Positions 1 through 6,572 of a stretch of DNA of 7,920 bases are shown here, piece after piece (the first letter of the stretch is position 1; the number at the start of each line of letters is the position of its first letter). The notes under the pieces were generated by a model, which made no database searches, was not told the origin of the DNA, and worked only from the letters and a program-made list of their open reading frames with translations. Source of the stretch: Desulfobacterales bacterium (GTDB lineage: Bacteria; Desulfobacterota; Dissulfuribacteria; Dissulfuribacterales; JAMONC01); contig JAMONC010000286.1 in the NCBI GenBank assembly GCA_027066725.1, positions 1 through 7,920 of the forward strand, given 5' to 3'. Position numbers and translations under genes: made by a program.

Positions 1-2057
1 ATTGTAGACCTAAAGTTTCCAACAAATCCTTCAGCACCTACGACCTCTGATTCTAAATAAATCTTAATATTGGGATTCTGTTGTACCTGAGCCTCAAGTT
101 TTCTTAGGTAGAGGGAAATATCTTCATATGTCCAGGTATAAGCAAGATGACGTGCATTACCACCAAGGTATTTACTCTTTTCTATTAGATGAACTGTAAA
201 ACCTTGTTCTGCAAGACTAAGAGCACTTACCATTCCTGATATACCACCACCTATTACAAGCGCTGAAGGATTAATAGACACACTATCTGCCTTTAAAGGA
301 ACAAGAAGCCTTACCTTAGCAACAGCCATCCTAACTAGATCTTTTGCCTTCTCTGTTGCTCTTTTAGGATCATTAGAATGTACCCATGAGTCTTGATTTC
401 TTAGATTTGCCATTTCAAAAAGATATTCATTAAGACCTGCGGCCTTCATGGTTTCTCTAAATAAAGGCTCATGGGTTCTTGGCGTACATGCGGCAACAAC
501 TATTCGATTTAGTCTTTTCTCTTCAATACGTTTCCGTATTATGTCCTGTGTATCTTGCGAACAAGTAAATAGATTCCGTTCAACATGTACTACATCTGGA
601 AGAGTTGCAGCATACTCTGCCACCTCTTTAACATCTACAACGCCCGCAATGTTTGATCCGCAGTGGCAGACGAACACTCCAATTCTTGGTTCTTCTTTGG
701 ATACATCTCTTTCTTTAGGAAACGTCTTTTCCTTTGTAAGAGAATAACGAGCAGGGGTAAGTATCTCTGCTACCCCAGCGGCAGCAGCAGAACCTTCCAT
801 AACAGATTGAGGAATATCTTTAGGACCAGCAAATGAACCACAAGTAAATATACCGGGTTTTGATGTAAGAACAGGAGAAAATGCACTTGTTGCTGCAAAA
901 TGGTTAGGAGTAAGTTGAATTCCAATCTTATTTGAAAGCTCTATAACCGACTTGGGAGTTTCAAGTCCGACAGAAAGTACAACGACATCATAATATTCTT
1001 CAATCTGTCTTCCTTCTTCATTAATATAATGTAAACGAAGGTCTCCCTCACGTCCTTGGGGTTCTACTCCATGAACCCTACAGCGCATAAATCTTATGCC
1101 ATGTTTAGTCTTAGCGGTCTCATAGTAGCGCTCAAAGTCTTTACCAACGGTGCGCATATCCATGAAAAAGATGGTGATATCTAGATCAGGGACATGATCT
1201 TTTGCAATAATTGCCTCTTTTATGGCATACATGCAGCAAACAGAAGAACAATATTCATTAGAACACCTGTTTTTGTCTCTACTTCCTACACATTGTAGGA
1301 ACGCCATTTTTCTGACAGGTTTGCCATCTGAGGGACGGATTAAATGGCCTTCTGTAGGACCTGATGCAGAAAGATATCTTTCAAGCTGAATAGAGGTAAT
1401 TACATTTGGATATTCACCATAGCCCCAAACCCTTGCCTTTTTAGGATCAAAGCAGTCAAATCCAGGAGCTAAAATGATAGAGCCAACATTTATCTTATGA
1501 ATCTTTTCTTTATCATCAAAATTTATTGCACCAGCAGGACAGACCTTTTCGCAGAAACCACATTTACCAGGCTTATTTAATCTTATGCAGTGTTCAGGAT
1601 CTATTTGGTATTTGAGTGGAACTGCCTGGGCATATTTTACATATATAGCTTTTCTTTTTGTAGTGCCTGCATTGTATTCATCTATTACCTTTTTAGGACA
1701 TTTCTCTGCACACTGTCCACATGCAATACATTTATCCATATCCACATAACGTGGATGTTCTTTAACAGTTACAGTGAAATTACCCTCTTCTCCAGATACA
1801 TCTTCAACTTCACAAAGAGTCATTAATTTTATATTTAAGTGCCGACCGCACTCAACCAACTTGGGTGCCAATATTCACATGGCGCAGTCATTGGTAGGGA
1901 AGGTTTTATCAAGCTGTGCCATAGCACCACCTATGGCACCAGTTCTTTCTATGAGATATACAAAATAACCTGAATCAGCTAGGTCTAAAGCGGCTTGAAT
2001 TCCTGCAACACCACCTCCAACTACCATGACTGAACCGATTGTTTCCTTATTAGACAT
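1..2057 (-). CDS. hdrA: Selenocysteine-containing HdrA-like flavoprotein, two-FAD long form (3' end off window)
   Basis: HdrA proteins are cytoplasmic FAD and [4Fe-4S] subunits that split or pass electrons in heterodisulfide-reductase-type complexes. Translating from the ATG at 2057 gives 685 complete codons with one internal stop, a UGA at codon 61, and the frame is still open at base 1. Visible in order are a Rossmann FAD motif VVGGGVAGIQAALDLA (about 12-27), NDCAM-U-ILAPKLVECGRH (56-73), ferredoxin motif CIACGQCAEKCP (110-121), a second cluster with C157, C166, C169 and C173, the HdrA signature FLQCVGSRD (253-261) with NEYCSSVCC, VFVCHCG (461-467), AACTPRTHEP near 524, and a second Rossmann motif VIGGGISG (601-608). 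The family's usual Cys at position 61 is replaced by UGA. A strong AAGGAGG lies six bases before the start. The gene follows the HTH HdrD-like gene after 32 bases. Identity as HdrA is firm; its partner complex is inferred. Confidence 0.93.
1835..1855 (-). promoter_or_regulatory. Candidate bacterial SECIS hairpin in hdrA
   Basis: It begins 19 bases after the UGA. In the mRNA sense UUGAGUGC pairs with GCACUUAA: eight pairs, one of them G-U, closing a five-base loop GGUCG. Bacterial SECIS elements sit just downstream of the UGA inside the coding sequence and carry G in the first loop positions; the E. coli fdhF loop is GGUCU. Position, size and loop all fit. Pairing was done by eye. Confidence 0.82.
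1875..1877 (-). other. In-frame UGA read as selenocysteine (Sec61 of HdrA)
   Basis: The codon lies in CAM-UGA-ILAPKLVECGRH, where HdrA proteins normally have a Cys in the motif CxxC-I-L-x-P-K. The frame continues for more than 620 further codons without another stop and matches HdrA throughout, so this is neither a real end nor a frameshift. HdrA is an established selenoprotein family in some archaea and anaerobic bacteria. The codon would be decoded by SelB and tRNA-Sec encoded elsewhere. Confidence 0.92.
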
Positions 2058-2063
2058 GGTATT

Positions 2064-2070
2064 CCTCCTT
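2064..2070 (-). promoter_or_regulatory. Strong ribosome binding site of hdrA
   Basis: AAGGAGG lies six bases upstream of the ATG at 2057 and fixes the start of HdrA. It argues that hdrA is translated independently of the gene before it, and that the 60-codon piece before the UGA is the true N-terminus rather than a chance reading frame. Confidence 0.85.
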
Positions 2071-2089
2071 ATAAAAAACTGCTAAAAAC

Positions 2090-3559
2090 TTATTCACCTT
2101 TTTTCTCCTCACTCTCCCCCTTATCTTGTCCTGGGAGGATGAGGGAATCTGCCACAAGTTCCCACATATATTTAACTTCAACTCCTAAGTCATATTCCTT
2201 ATTAAGAGACTTCATGATCTGGTCGCGGCAATTATGGCAAGGAGTTACAACAAGTTCTGCCTCTGTTTCTTGAATCTGGCGGGCTTTAATCCTACCGTAA
2301 TAAACTCTCTCTGCCTTAAATGGCATTGCCCATGCTCCTCCACCTGCACCACAACAGTAGTTACCCTCTCTATTTGGATACATCTCTACAAAATCAGGAG
2401 CACATTCTTTAGTAATTATGCGTCCTTCCTCAAAGTATCCAATCCCAAAAGTTTTAAGGGATTTTCTTCCATAATTACAAGGGTCATGATAGGTAGTTCT
2501 TTGAGGATGTCTTGTAGGATCTATCTTTATACGGCCTTCTTTTAAGTACTCTAAAAGGAGATCAAATACAGAATAGATTTTGTATTTTTTAAGGACTTCA
2601 GGGAACCATTTTGTCAACCCGTACCGGGTTGCGTAATATGCGTGACCTCATTCAGGAAGGAGTAAGCCCTCACAATTAAGACGCTTAAGATTATCTACTA
2701 TACGACCAACAATGGTCTTCATTGCCTCATCATCACCAGAGAAAAGTCCCCAGTTTACACCTTCCCAATACTCAGAAGGAATAGTCCAGGATTCTCCTGC
2801 TGCATAAAATATTTTCCACCAAAACTTCATGTCGTCTGGTTCAGCAAATGGTTCTTTTGAGTTAACAGTCACAAGGATTCTCGCACCTCTTACATCTACA
2901 GGGGCCTTAAATCCTGGGCAGCACTCTTCAGCCATCTCTTCACTTAGGTCTTCTAAAAGAAAGATAAAATCATCTTTTGGAATTCCTAAGTTATTCCCTC
3001 TCTCCAAACAATTTATAACACCCTTATGAATTGGTCCTGGTACTCTATCTCTTGGACGAAGTGATCTTATCTTCCTTATAAGTTGTACAATTTCTACATT
3101 CATTGGGCATGCTTCTTCACATTTTGCACACATTGTGCACTTCCATACCCAATCTGTTTCAATAAGTTCTTCCTCCATACCAAGAGCAGCCATTCTCACA
3201 ATCTTTCTTGGGTCCATGCCATCAACACCTGCAATAGGACACGCACTAGCACATGTCCCACAGGTAAGGCATACATCTGCCCAAGAAGGATCTGGATAAA
3301 AGGTTTGAGTTTTTGGTTTTAAGTGGATTGGAGTAATTTCTTGTTTCTCTTCCTCTTCTGCCCCAGTAGATGTTGGCGGTTTTTTAGGAGTTTTACCAAA
3401 CTTTTCACAAAGTGCCTGATAATCTGACCATTTCATTAGGTACCGTCTTCCCGGACCTTCTTTAGCCGGGATTGCACCGGATTTTATCCAATTACGGATT
3501 GTATTCCGATGCACACCAAACTCCTGTGCAAGTTCATTTACCCGGAATTCATACATCAT
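2090..3559 (-). CDS. HTH-fused, selenocysteine-containing HdrD/DsrK-like iron-sulfur protein
   Basis: A 489-residue protein is obtained when the UGA at 2650-2648 is read through. Residues 1-55 form a MerR/excisionase-type helix-turn-helix (FRVNELAQEFGVHRNTIRNW, then IKSGAIPAKEGPGRRYLMK). A linker rich in Pro, Glu and Lys follows. Two [4Fe-4S] motifs come next: C97, C100, C103, C107 and C141, C144, C147, C151. The C-terminal half is of the CCG type found in HdrD, DsrK, TmcB and HmcF: LLLPE-U304-GHAYYATRYG, HDPC361, C402-C403-G, and C441xxC444. In those proteins this part carries a catalytic or electron-relay iron-sulfur site. No membrane segment is visible, so a soluble partner of HdrA is the natural reading. 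Its ATG overlaps the end of the maturation protease gene by 11 bases. Family membership is firm; the substrate is unknown and whether the HTH binds DNA is untested. Confidence 0.9.
2615..2631 (-). promoter_or_regulatory. Candidate bacterial SECIS hairpin in the HdrD-like gene
   Basis: It begins 16 bases after the UGA. In the mRNA sense CAACCC pairs with GGGUUG, closing a five-base loop GGUAC whose outer G and C may add a seventh pair. The stem is GC-rich in an otherwise AT-rich gene. Its placement and GGU-starting loop resemble the hairpin after the UGA in hdrA, which suggests recognition by the same SelB. Pairing was done by eye. Confidence 0.8.
2648..2650 (-). other. In-frame UGA read as selenocysteine (Sec304 of the HdrD-like protein)
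   Basis: The UGA falls inside GLLLPE-UGA-GHAYYATRYG. DsrK, HmcF and TmcB relatives have a conserved ECGHA-type motif here, so UGA replaces its Cys. The reading frame after it is the same and encodes the complete second CCG domain. The first piece alone would be an HdrD-like protein lacking its catalytic half. Translation restarting at the TTG at 2617 would begin mid-domain with no ribosome binding site. Confidence 0.9.
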
Positions 3560-4079
3560 CTTCTTTTACCTCGCTTGTTTTTTCCTGATTAAGGATACTA
3601 ATGATCCTCTTACAGGCGTTTTCTACTGCCTTAGCTACTGGTGTTGACAGACCTGGACGTACAACATTCGGTATAGACTCAACTTGAACAGCAATAACTC
3701 TAACTTCTATATCAGTTGCTTCTGCAAGCTCTGCAAGCATATTAACTGTAGGAAACTGATGAAGAGAAAAATCATGGCTCTTTTTAAGAGGGACATTCCT
3801 TGGATGAATCTCAAACACTTCGCCTGGAGATCTATCAGGAAAATCAACTGCATCTATAATTATAATACGCCTAGGCCCTAACTCAGGAGCTAAGAGATAA
3901 TCAAACAAGATATCTCTAATACTTGTACCGACATCCTCTATGAGGATATCCTTCCCTAAATTCATTCCCTTTAGGGTATTAGCCACAACAGGACCAACCC
4001 CATCGTCACCAAATAGTATATTGCCACAGCCATAGATTGCCGTATGAATTTTGTTTTTTGTTTCTATTAAACTATTCAT
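3549..4079 (-). CDS. [NiFe]-hydrogenase maturation protease (HybD/FrhD-type)
   Basis: The product is a 176-residue member of the peptidase family that removes the C-terminal tail of the hydrogenase large subunit once nickel is in place. The hallmark start YGCGNILFGDDGVGP is at 16-30. Likely nickel-sensing ligands are D25 or D26, D76 in IIIIDAVDF, and H102 in KSHDFSLHQ, matching the Glu/Asp, Asp and His positions known in E. coli HybD. Length is typical of the family. The TGA stop overlaps the next gene's start by 11 bases, implying translational coupling with the HdrD-like gene. No clear ribosome binding site precedes the ATG, but no better start was found upstream, where an in-frame TAG occurs. 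No hydrogenase large subunit is in the window, so its target is unknown; an Mvh-like hydrogenase working with HdrA is the natural guess. Confidence 0.9.
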   Translation of the reverse strand: MNSLIETKNKIHTAIYGCGNILFGDDGVGPVVANTLKGMNLGKDILIEDVGTSIRDILFDYLLAPELGPRRIIIIDAVDFPDRSPGEVFEIHPRNVPLKKSHDFSLHQFPTVNMLAELAEATDIEVRVIAVQVESIPNVVRPGLSTPVAKAVENACKRIISILNQEKTSEVKEDDV

Positions 4080-4088
4080 TTTTATGCC

Positions 4089-4121
4089 AATTGTGCTACG
4101 TTTTTTAAAAAATGCACAATT
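4089..4121 (-). repeat. Inverted repeat in the operon leader
   Basis: Perfect eight-base arms AATTGTGC and GCACAATT (4114-4121 and 4089-4096) flank a T6A6 tract. On the minus-strand transcript it would form a hairpin ending nine bases before the ATG at 4079. It could be an operator palindrome for the protein that reads the TTGTGC motif, or an RNA structure influencing translation of the maturation protease. Confidence 0.5.
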
Positions 4122-4138
4122 ATTAACCTCTCTTACCT

Positions 4139-4167
4139 ATATTAGAATAATTTTTTGTAAAATACAA
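4139..4167 (-). promoter_or_regulatory. Candidate sigma70-type promoter for the maturation protease-hdr operon
   Basis: On the minus strand TTGTAT (4167-4162) is followed after exactly 17 bases by TAATAT (4144-4139). The hexamers match the consensus at only three and four positions, but spacing is ideal and the region is the only sizeable gap upstream of the operon. It would give a leader of about 50-60 bases before the ATG at 4079. Confidence 0.45.
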
Positions 4168-4247
4168 GGGATAAAAGCACAAAAAACACAATTATTTCAC
4201 GAAAATAGAAGGAAAAGGAAGCACAATATGCACAAAAAGCACAAAAT

Positions 4248-4829
4248 CTATTCCTCGGGGATCAAAGGCTCTACATTGTTCTTTCTTAATATATCTAAGT
4301 ACTTTCTGATCTTAGTACGCCTATAACGATTGTATATTTTAACAAGATTCTCTTCATCTAAGAAATGAAGCTCACTAGCCATCTCAGTAAGAATTTGAAT
4401 AAGAGTAATAAATTCCGCTACAAGCTGAGAGTAAAGTATAAATAGTTCTTGTTGTCTTTTTAGATTACTATAAGTATCTGATAAAAGATAGTAAGATTTT
4501 TTACCAATTTCTATATAATAATCTATATCAACTAAACGTCTTGTTAGATACTCAGGATAAAGACCAGAAAATATAAGAGATACATCACCAACAGCCTTTA
4601 GGTCTCTTATTTTTTGAAATATGTCTTTTCTGACTGCTTCCATTAATACTATTGCAAGGGGTCTGTCTCCTATTAATTCTAAATTAAGTGGGTCTTTTTC
4701 TGTACAAAGCCTTTTCAAAAGATCAAGGATATATATCTTAGTATACTTACTTAAACGTATGTTTAATTTTTCCTCAGCAGCTTCTATTTCATCAATTATA
4801 AATCCTTCTACTTTCTGGACTACTTCCAT
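4248..4829 (-). CDS. Mostly helical protein of unknown function
   Basis: The product is a soluble-looking 193-residue protein that I do not recognise. It starts at an ATG preceded by AAGGAGGG at good spacing. The sequence is dominated by charged amphipathic helices with few glycines. The most distinctive stretch is GDVSLIFSGLYPEYLTRRLV (81-100), followed by DIDYYIEIGKKSYYLL (101-116), rich in Tyr and looking conserved rather than random. No signal peptide, membrane segment, zinc motif or nucleotide-binding loop is visible. It is transcribed in the same direction as the hdr operon, 168 bases upstream, but the motif cluster and candidate promoter lie between them. Its gene is divergent from the membrane-protein gene at 5025. 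Good ribosome binding site, length and amino-acid composition make it a real gene; its role is open. Confidence 0.75.
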   Translation of the reverse strand: MEVVQKVEGFIIDEIEAAEEKLNIRLSKYTKIYILDLLKRLCTEKDPLNLELIGDRPLAIVLMEAVRKDIFQKIRDLKAVGDVSLIFSGLYPEYLTRRLVDIDYYIEIGKKSYYLLSDTYSNLKRQQELFILYSQLVAEFITLIQILTEMASELHFLDEENLVKIYNRYRRTKIRKYLDILRKNNVEPLIPEE

Positions 4830-5024
4830 GTTTTACACCCTCCTTACTCAAATATATCGGTCTAATGGTGCAAGCAAAAGAAGTAGCCACTAATTAATAA
4901 TAAACCAAATTAAGCAGAAGAGGACTGCTAAGTTATTAAATTCTAAAATCTTTGAGTTTATAAAAAAATTTCTAACAAACGATTAAAAAGTAAGAAGTAA
5001 AACAAATCTTTTACGGAGGAGAAT
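4830..5024. other. Divergent intergenic region
   Basis: This AT-rich stretch between two divergent start codons contains a ribosome binding site on each strand: AAGGAGGG on the minus strand for the helical protein and GGAGGAG on the plus strand for the membrane protein. A short inverted repeat AGCAG / CTGCT with a seven-base spacer lies near 4914-4930. No promoter with both hexamers at good spacing stands out on either strand, although at least one must lie here for each gene. Confidence 0.5.
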
Positions 5025-5516
5025 ATGCTAAAACAACACAATAGCAAATCCCTTAGTTATGCAGTATGGATATTTTGGGGACTATTCATTGGACTTGCAG
5101 CTATGGTGCTTTTAAGTGGATGGTTTCTATCCTCAAAGCCTCCAAATCTTATATATGATTACGCAGCTTTTAGTTTAATAACTTTTATTCTAGGAATCTT
5201 AATGGCCTTGGATTTTCTTTATACTAACAAACGATTGGAATTCAAAGCACACCAAGAAACAGAACATCACGGTATCTCAGGCTTTAGACGTTCTATTATG
5301 GGAATTGGATTTATTCTCATTTTTTGTTGGATAGTCTTTCGTTTACTTATGCATTATATAACTACAGTAAAGGCAGATGGTAGTAAAGATATCATTCAAA
5401 ATGCTATTGGTATCATAGAGGGGATATTAGCCTCTTTAACAGGTTTTTACTTTGGTGTTAGAGCTACACCAACTAATACAAATAGATTTAAGTACTCAAA
5501 AGATGAAGATAACTAG
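5025..5516 (+). CDS. Small four-helix integral membrane protein of unknown function
   Basis: The product is a 163-residue protein with four hydrophobic segments at about 13-35, 46-66, 91-111 and 124-145, each long enough to cross the membrane. The cytoplasmic side is likely marked by the Lys- and Arg-rich loop around 68-90 (TNKRLEFKAH and FRRS). The last helix ends in ASLTGFYFGVRATP, a Gly/Tyr-rich ending, followed by a short polar tail. No enzymatic motif, cofactor ligand or lipobox is seen. Start choice is firm, because GGAGGAG precedes the ATG. It is the only plus-strand gene in the window and stands alone between two minus-strand units. I do not recognise the family. Confidence 0.78.
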   Translation: MLKQHNSKSLSYAVWIFWGLFIGLAAMVLLSGWFLSSKPPNLIYDYAAFSLITFILGILMALDFLYTNKRLEFKAHQETEHHGISGFRRSIMGIGFILIFCWIVFRLLMHYITTVKADGSKDIIQNAIGIIEGILASLTGFYFGVRATPTNTNRFKYSKDEDN

Positions 5517-5536
5517 GATATAATAAAATAACAATT

Positions 5537-5554
5537 ATTGATTCTATCAATTTT
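5537..5554 (+). terminator. Weak candidate terminator between convergent genes
   Basis: ATTGAT / ATCAAT with a three-base loop (5537-5551) is followed by a short T run, 20 bases after the stop of the membrane-protein gene. A second tiny palindrome, AGCTAAGTTAGCT, lies at 5556-5568. Both stems are AT-rich and short, so this is only suggestive. It is the only structure seen between the two convergent stop codons. Confidence 0.25.
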
Positions 5555-5575
5555 AAGCTAAGTTAGCTAGAGTAT

Positions 5576-6562
5576 TTATTTCATTTTTTCTATCTTTCTC
5601 TCTGCTAAAAGCCCTGCTCCTAGTATCCCTACCTCTGTATTTATCACTATATAAGTAGGAACTTCTTTTAAAAAATCCTTTAACCTCCCCTTTTCTTCAA
5701 AAGCCTTTCTAAACTCACTTTTTTCTAAAAAGGTATGGATCTTTGGAGCTATACCACCTGCTATATAAACCCCTGCTCTTGAAAGACACTTAAGTGCCAT
5801 ATTCCCTGCCTCTTGCCCAAGGATTTTACAAAAAAGAGAAAGAGTCTTTACACAAATTTCATCTTGATTATTAATAGCTGCCTTAGATATAGCAGGTGGC
5901 CCCTTTGGGGTCTCTAATATCTCCTTAAAAGAATCTACAGGAGTCACACCTTCTTTCTCACAGAAATATTTAAATATCCATACAAGACCAGGACCAGAAA
6001 GTATTCTTTCTATACTAACATGTGAAAAATGCCTTTTTAAAAATCTAAGAAGTCCTATTTGAAGTTCATCTGTGGGGGCAAAATCAACATGGCCTCCCTC
6101 TGTAGGAAGCACCTCATAACCAGATGCATAAGGGACAAGTATTGCTTCACCAAGGCCTGTGCCAGGGCCTATTACAACCTTTGGACTATGCTCTTTAGAA
6201 GGCTTACCTCCTAAAAACACTAAATCTTCTTCAGATAATATACTAACTCCCATTGCTGCTGCTTGAAAATCATTTGCAACATAAAGCCCTTTTAGTCCAA
6301 TTAAAGAGGCTAGCTTATCTCCATCAATTATCCAATCTCTATTCACCATTTTAACACGGTTATCTTCTACTCTTCCTGCAACAGCTATACATCCAAAATC
6401 AGGAAGTTTTTTGCCATAATCATCTAAAAACCTCTTAAATAATTCAAAAGGATCTTTAAATTCTCTACAAGCATAAACCCTCTTTTCTTCTATATGCCTT
6501 CCCTTTACTATTGCAATCCTTGCGTTAGTACCACCTATATCAGCAGCTAAAACTTCCATCAT
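5576..6562 (-). CDS. glk: Glucokinase (E. coli Glk family)
   Basis: It phosphorylates glucose with ATP to glucose 6-phosphate in the cytoplasm, the entry step to glycolysis or the start of glycogen-sugar recycling. At 328 residues it matches the usual Glk length of about 320. Motifs in order are the phosphate-binding loop ADIGGTNARIA (7-17), NDFQAAAMG (97-105) with catalytic Asp98, GPGTGLG (132-138), EGGHVDFAP (155-163), ERILSGPGL (185-193), and AGGIAPK (268-274). E155, H158 and E185 align with the glucose-contacting residues of E. coli Glk. It lacks the CxCGxxGC zinc motif of ROK kinases, so it is the hexokinase-fold Glk type. Two adjacent ATGs (6562 and 6559) are possible starts, with AGGGA just upstream. 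Only 10 bases separate it from the MetE-like gene, so they are co-transcribed. Confidence 0.93.
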   Translation of the reverse strand: MMEVLAADIGGTNARIAIVKGRHIEEKRVYACREFKDPFELFKRFLDDYGKKLPDFGCIAVAGRVEDNRVKMVNRDWIIDGDKLASLIGLKGLYVANDFQAAAMGVSILSEEDLVFLGGKPSKEHSPKVVIGPGTGLGEAILVPYASGYEVLPTEGGHVDFAPTDELQIGLLRFLKRHFSHVSIERILSGPGLVWIFKYFCEKEGVTPVDSFKEILETPKGPPAISKAAINNQDEICVKTLSLFCKILGQEAGNMALKCLSRAGVYIAGGIAPKIHTFLEKSEFRKAFEEKGRLKDFLKEVPTYIVINTEVGILGAGLLAERKIEKMK

Positions 6563-6572
6563 CTTTTCCCTT

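Larger units (their letters stand above)
4089..4244. repeat. Cluster of GCACAA (TTGTGC) motifs around the operon promoter
   Basis: On the plus strand GCACAA starts at 4114, 4177, 4221, 4230 and 4239, with a variant ACACAA at 4186 and one copy in the opposite orientation (TTGTGC) at 4091. The copies at 4221, 4230 and 4239 are exactly 9 bp apart, as are 4177 and 4186. The ten bases CACAATTATT occur at both 4115-4124 and 4187-4196. The 4177/4186 pair sits just upstream of the candidate -35 and the triplet further upstream, as expected for activator or operator sites. The cognate protein is unknown. Confidence 0.6.

Noticed and set aside
448..747. Plus-strand reading frame opposite hdrA
   Set aside because: It lies wholly antisense to well-conserved HdrA sequence and encodes a low-complexity product without motifs. 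The other plus-strand frames under 1600-4330 fail for the same reason.
2090..2617. Separate HdrB-like gene starting at the TTG at 2617
   Set aside because: No ribosome binding site precedes it, and the start would fall in the middle of the conserved GHAYYATRYGLTKWFPE segment that is continuous with the upstream frame.
2090..3559. Broken gene (pseudogene) split by a nonsense mutation in the HdrD-like protein
   Set aside because: The frame is unshifted, conserved motifs on both sides are intact, the stop is specifically UGA at a family cysteine, a hairpin follows, and the neighbouring HdrA shows the same arrangement.
3541..3560. UGA at the end of the maturation protease as a third selenocysteine codon
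   Set aside because: Another UGA follows four codons later, the protein already has full family length, and the overlap with the next start is typical of coupled genes.
4099..4112. T6A6 tract as a transcription terminator
   Set aside because: It has no GC stem of its own and sits between the candidate promoter and the start codon of the operon, where a terminator would silence it. A conditional role cannot be excluded.
4089..4244. CRISPR array or plasmid-type iterons
   Set aside because: Repeats are only six bases, spacing is 9 bp with no spacer-sized units, and there are no cas or replication genes nearby.
4830..5024. tRNA, small RNA gene or riboswitch in the divergent gap
   Set aside because: No cloverleaf, conserved riboswitch core or strong stem was seen. 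The short AGCAG/CTGCT repeat alone is not enough.
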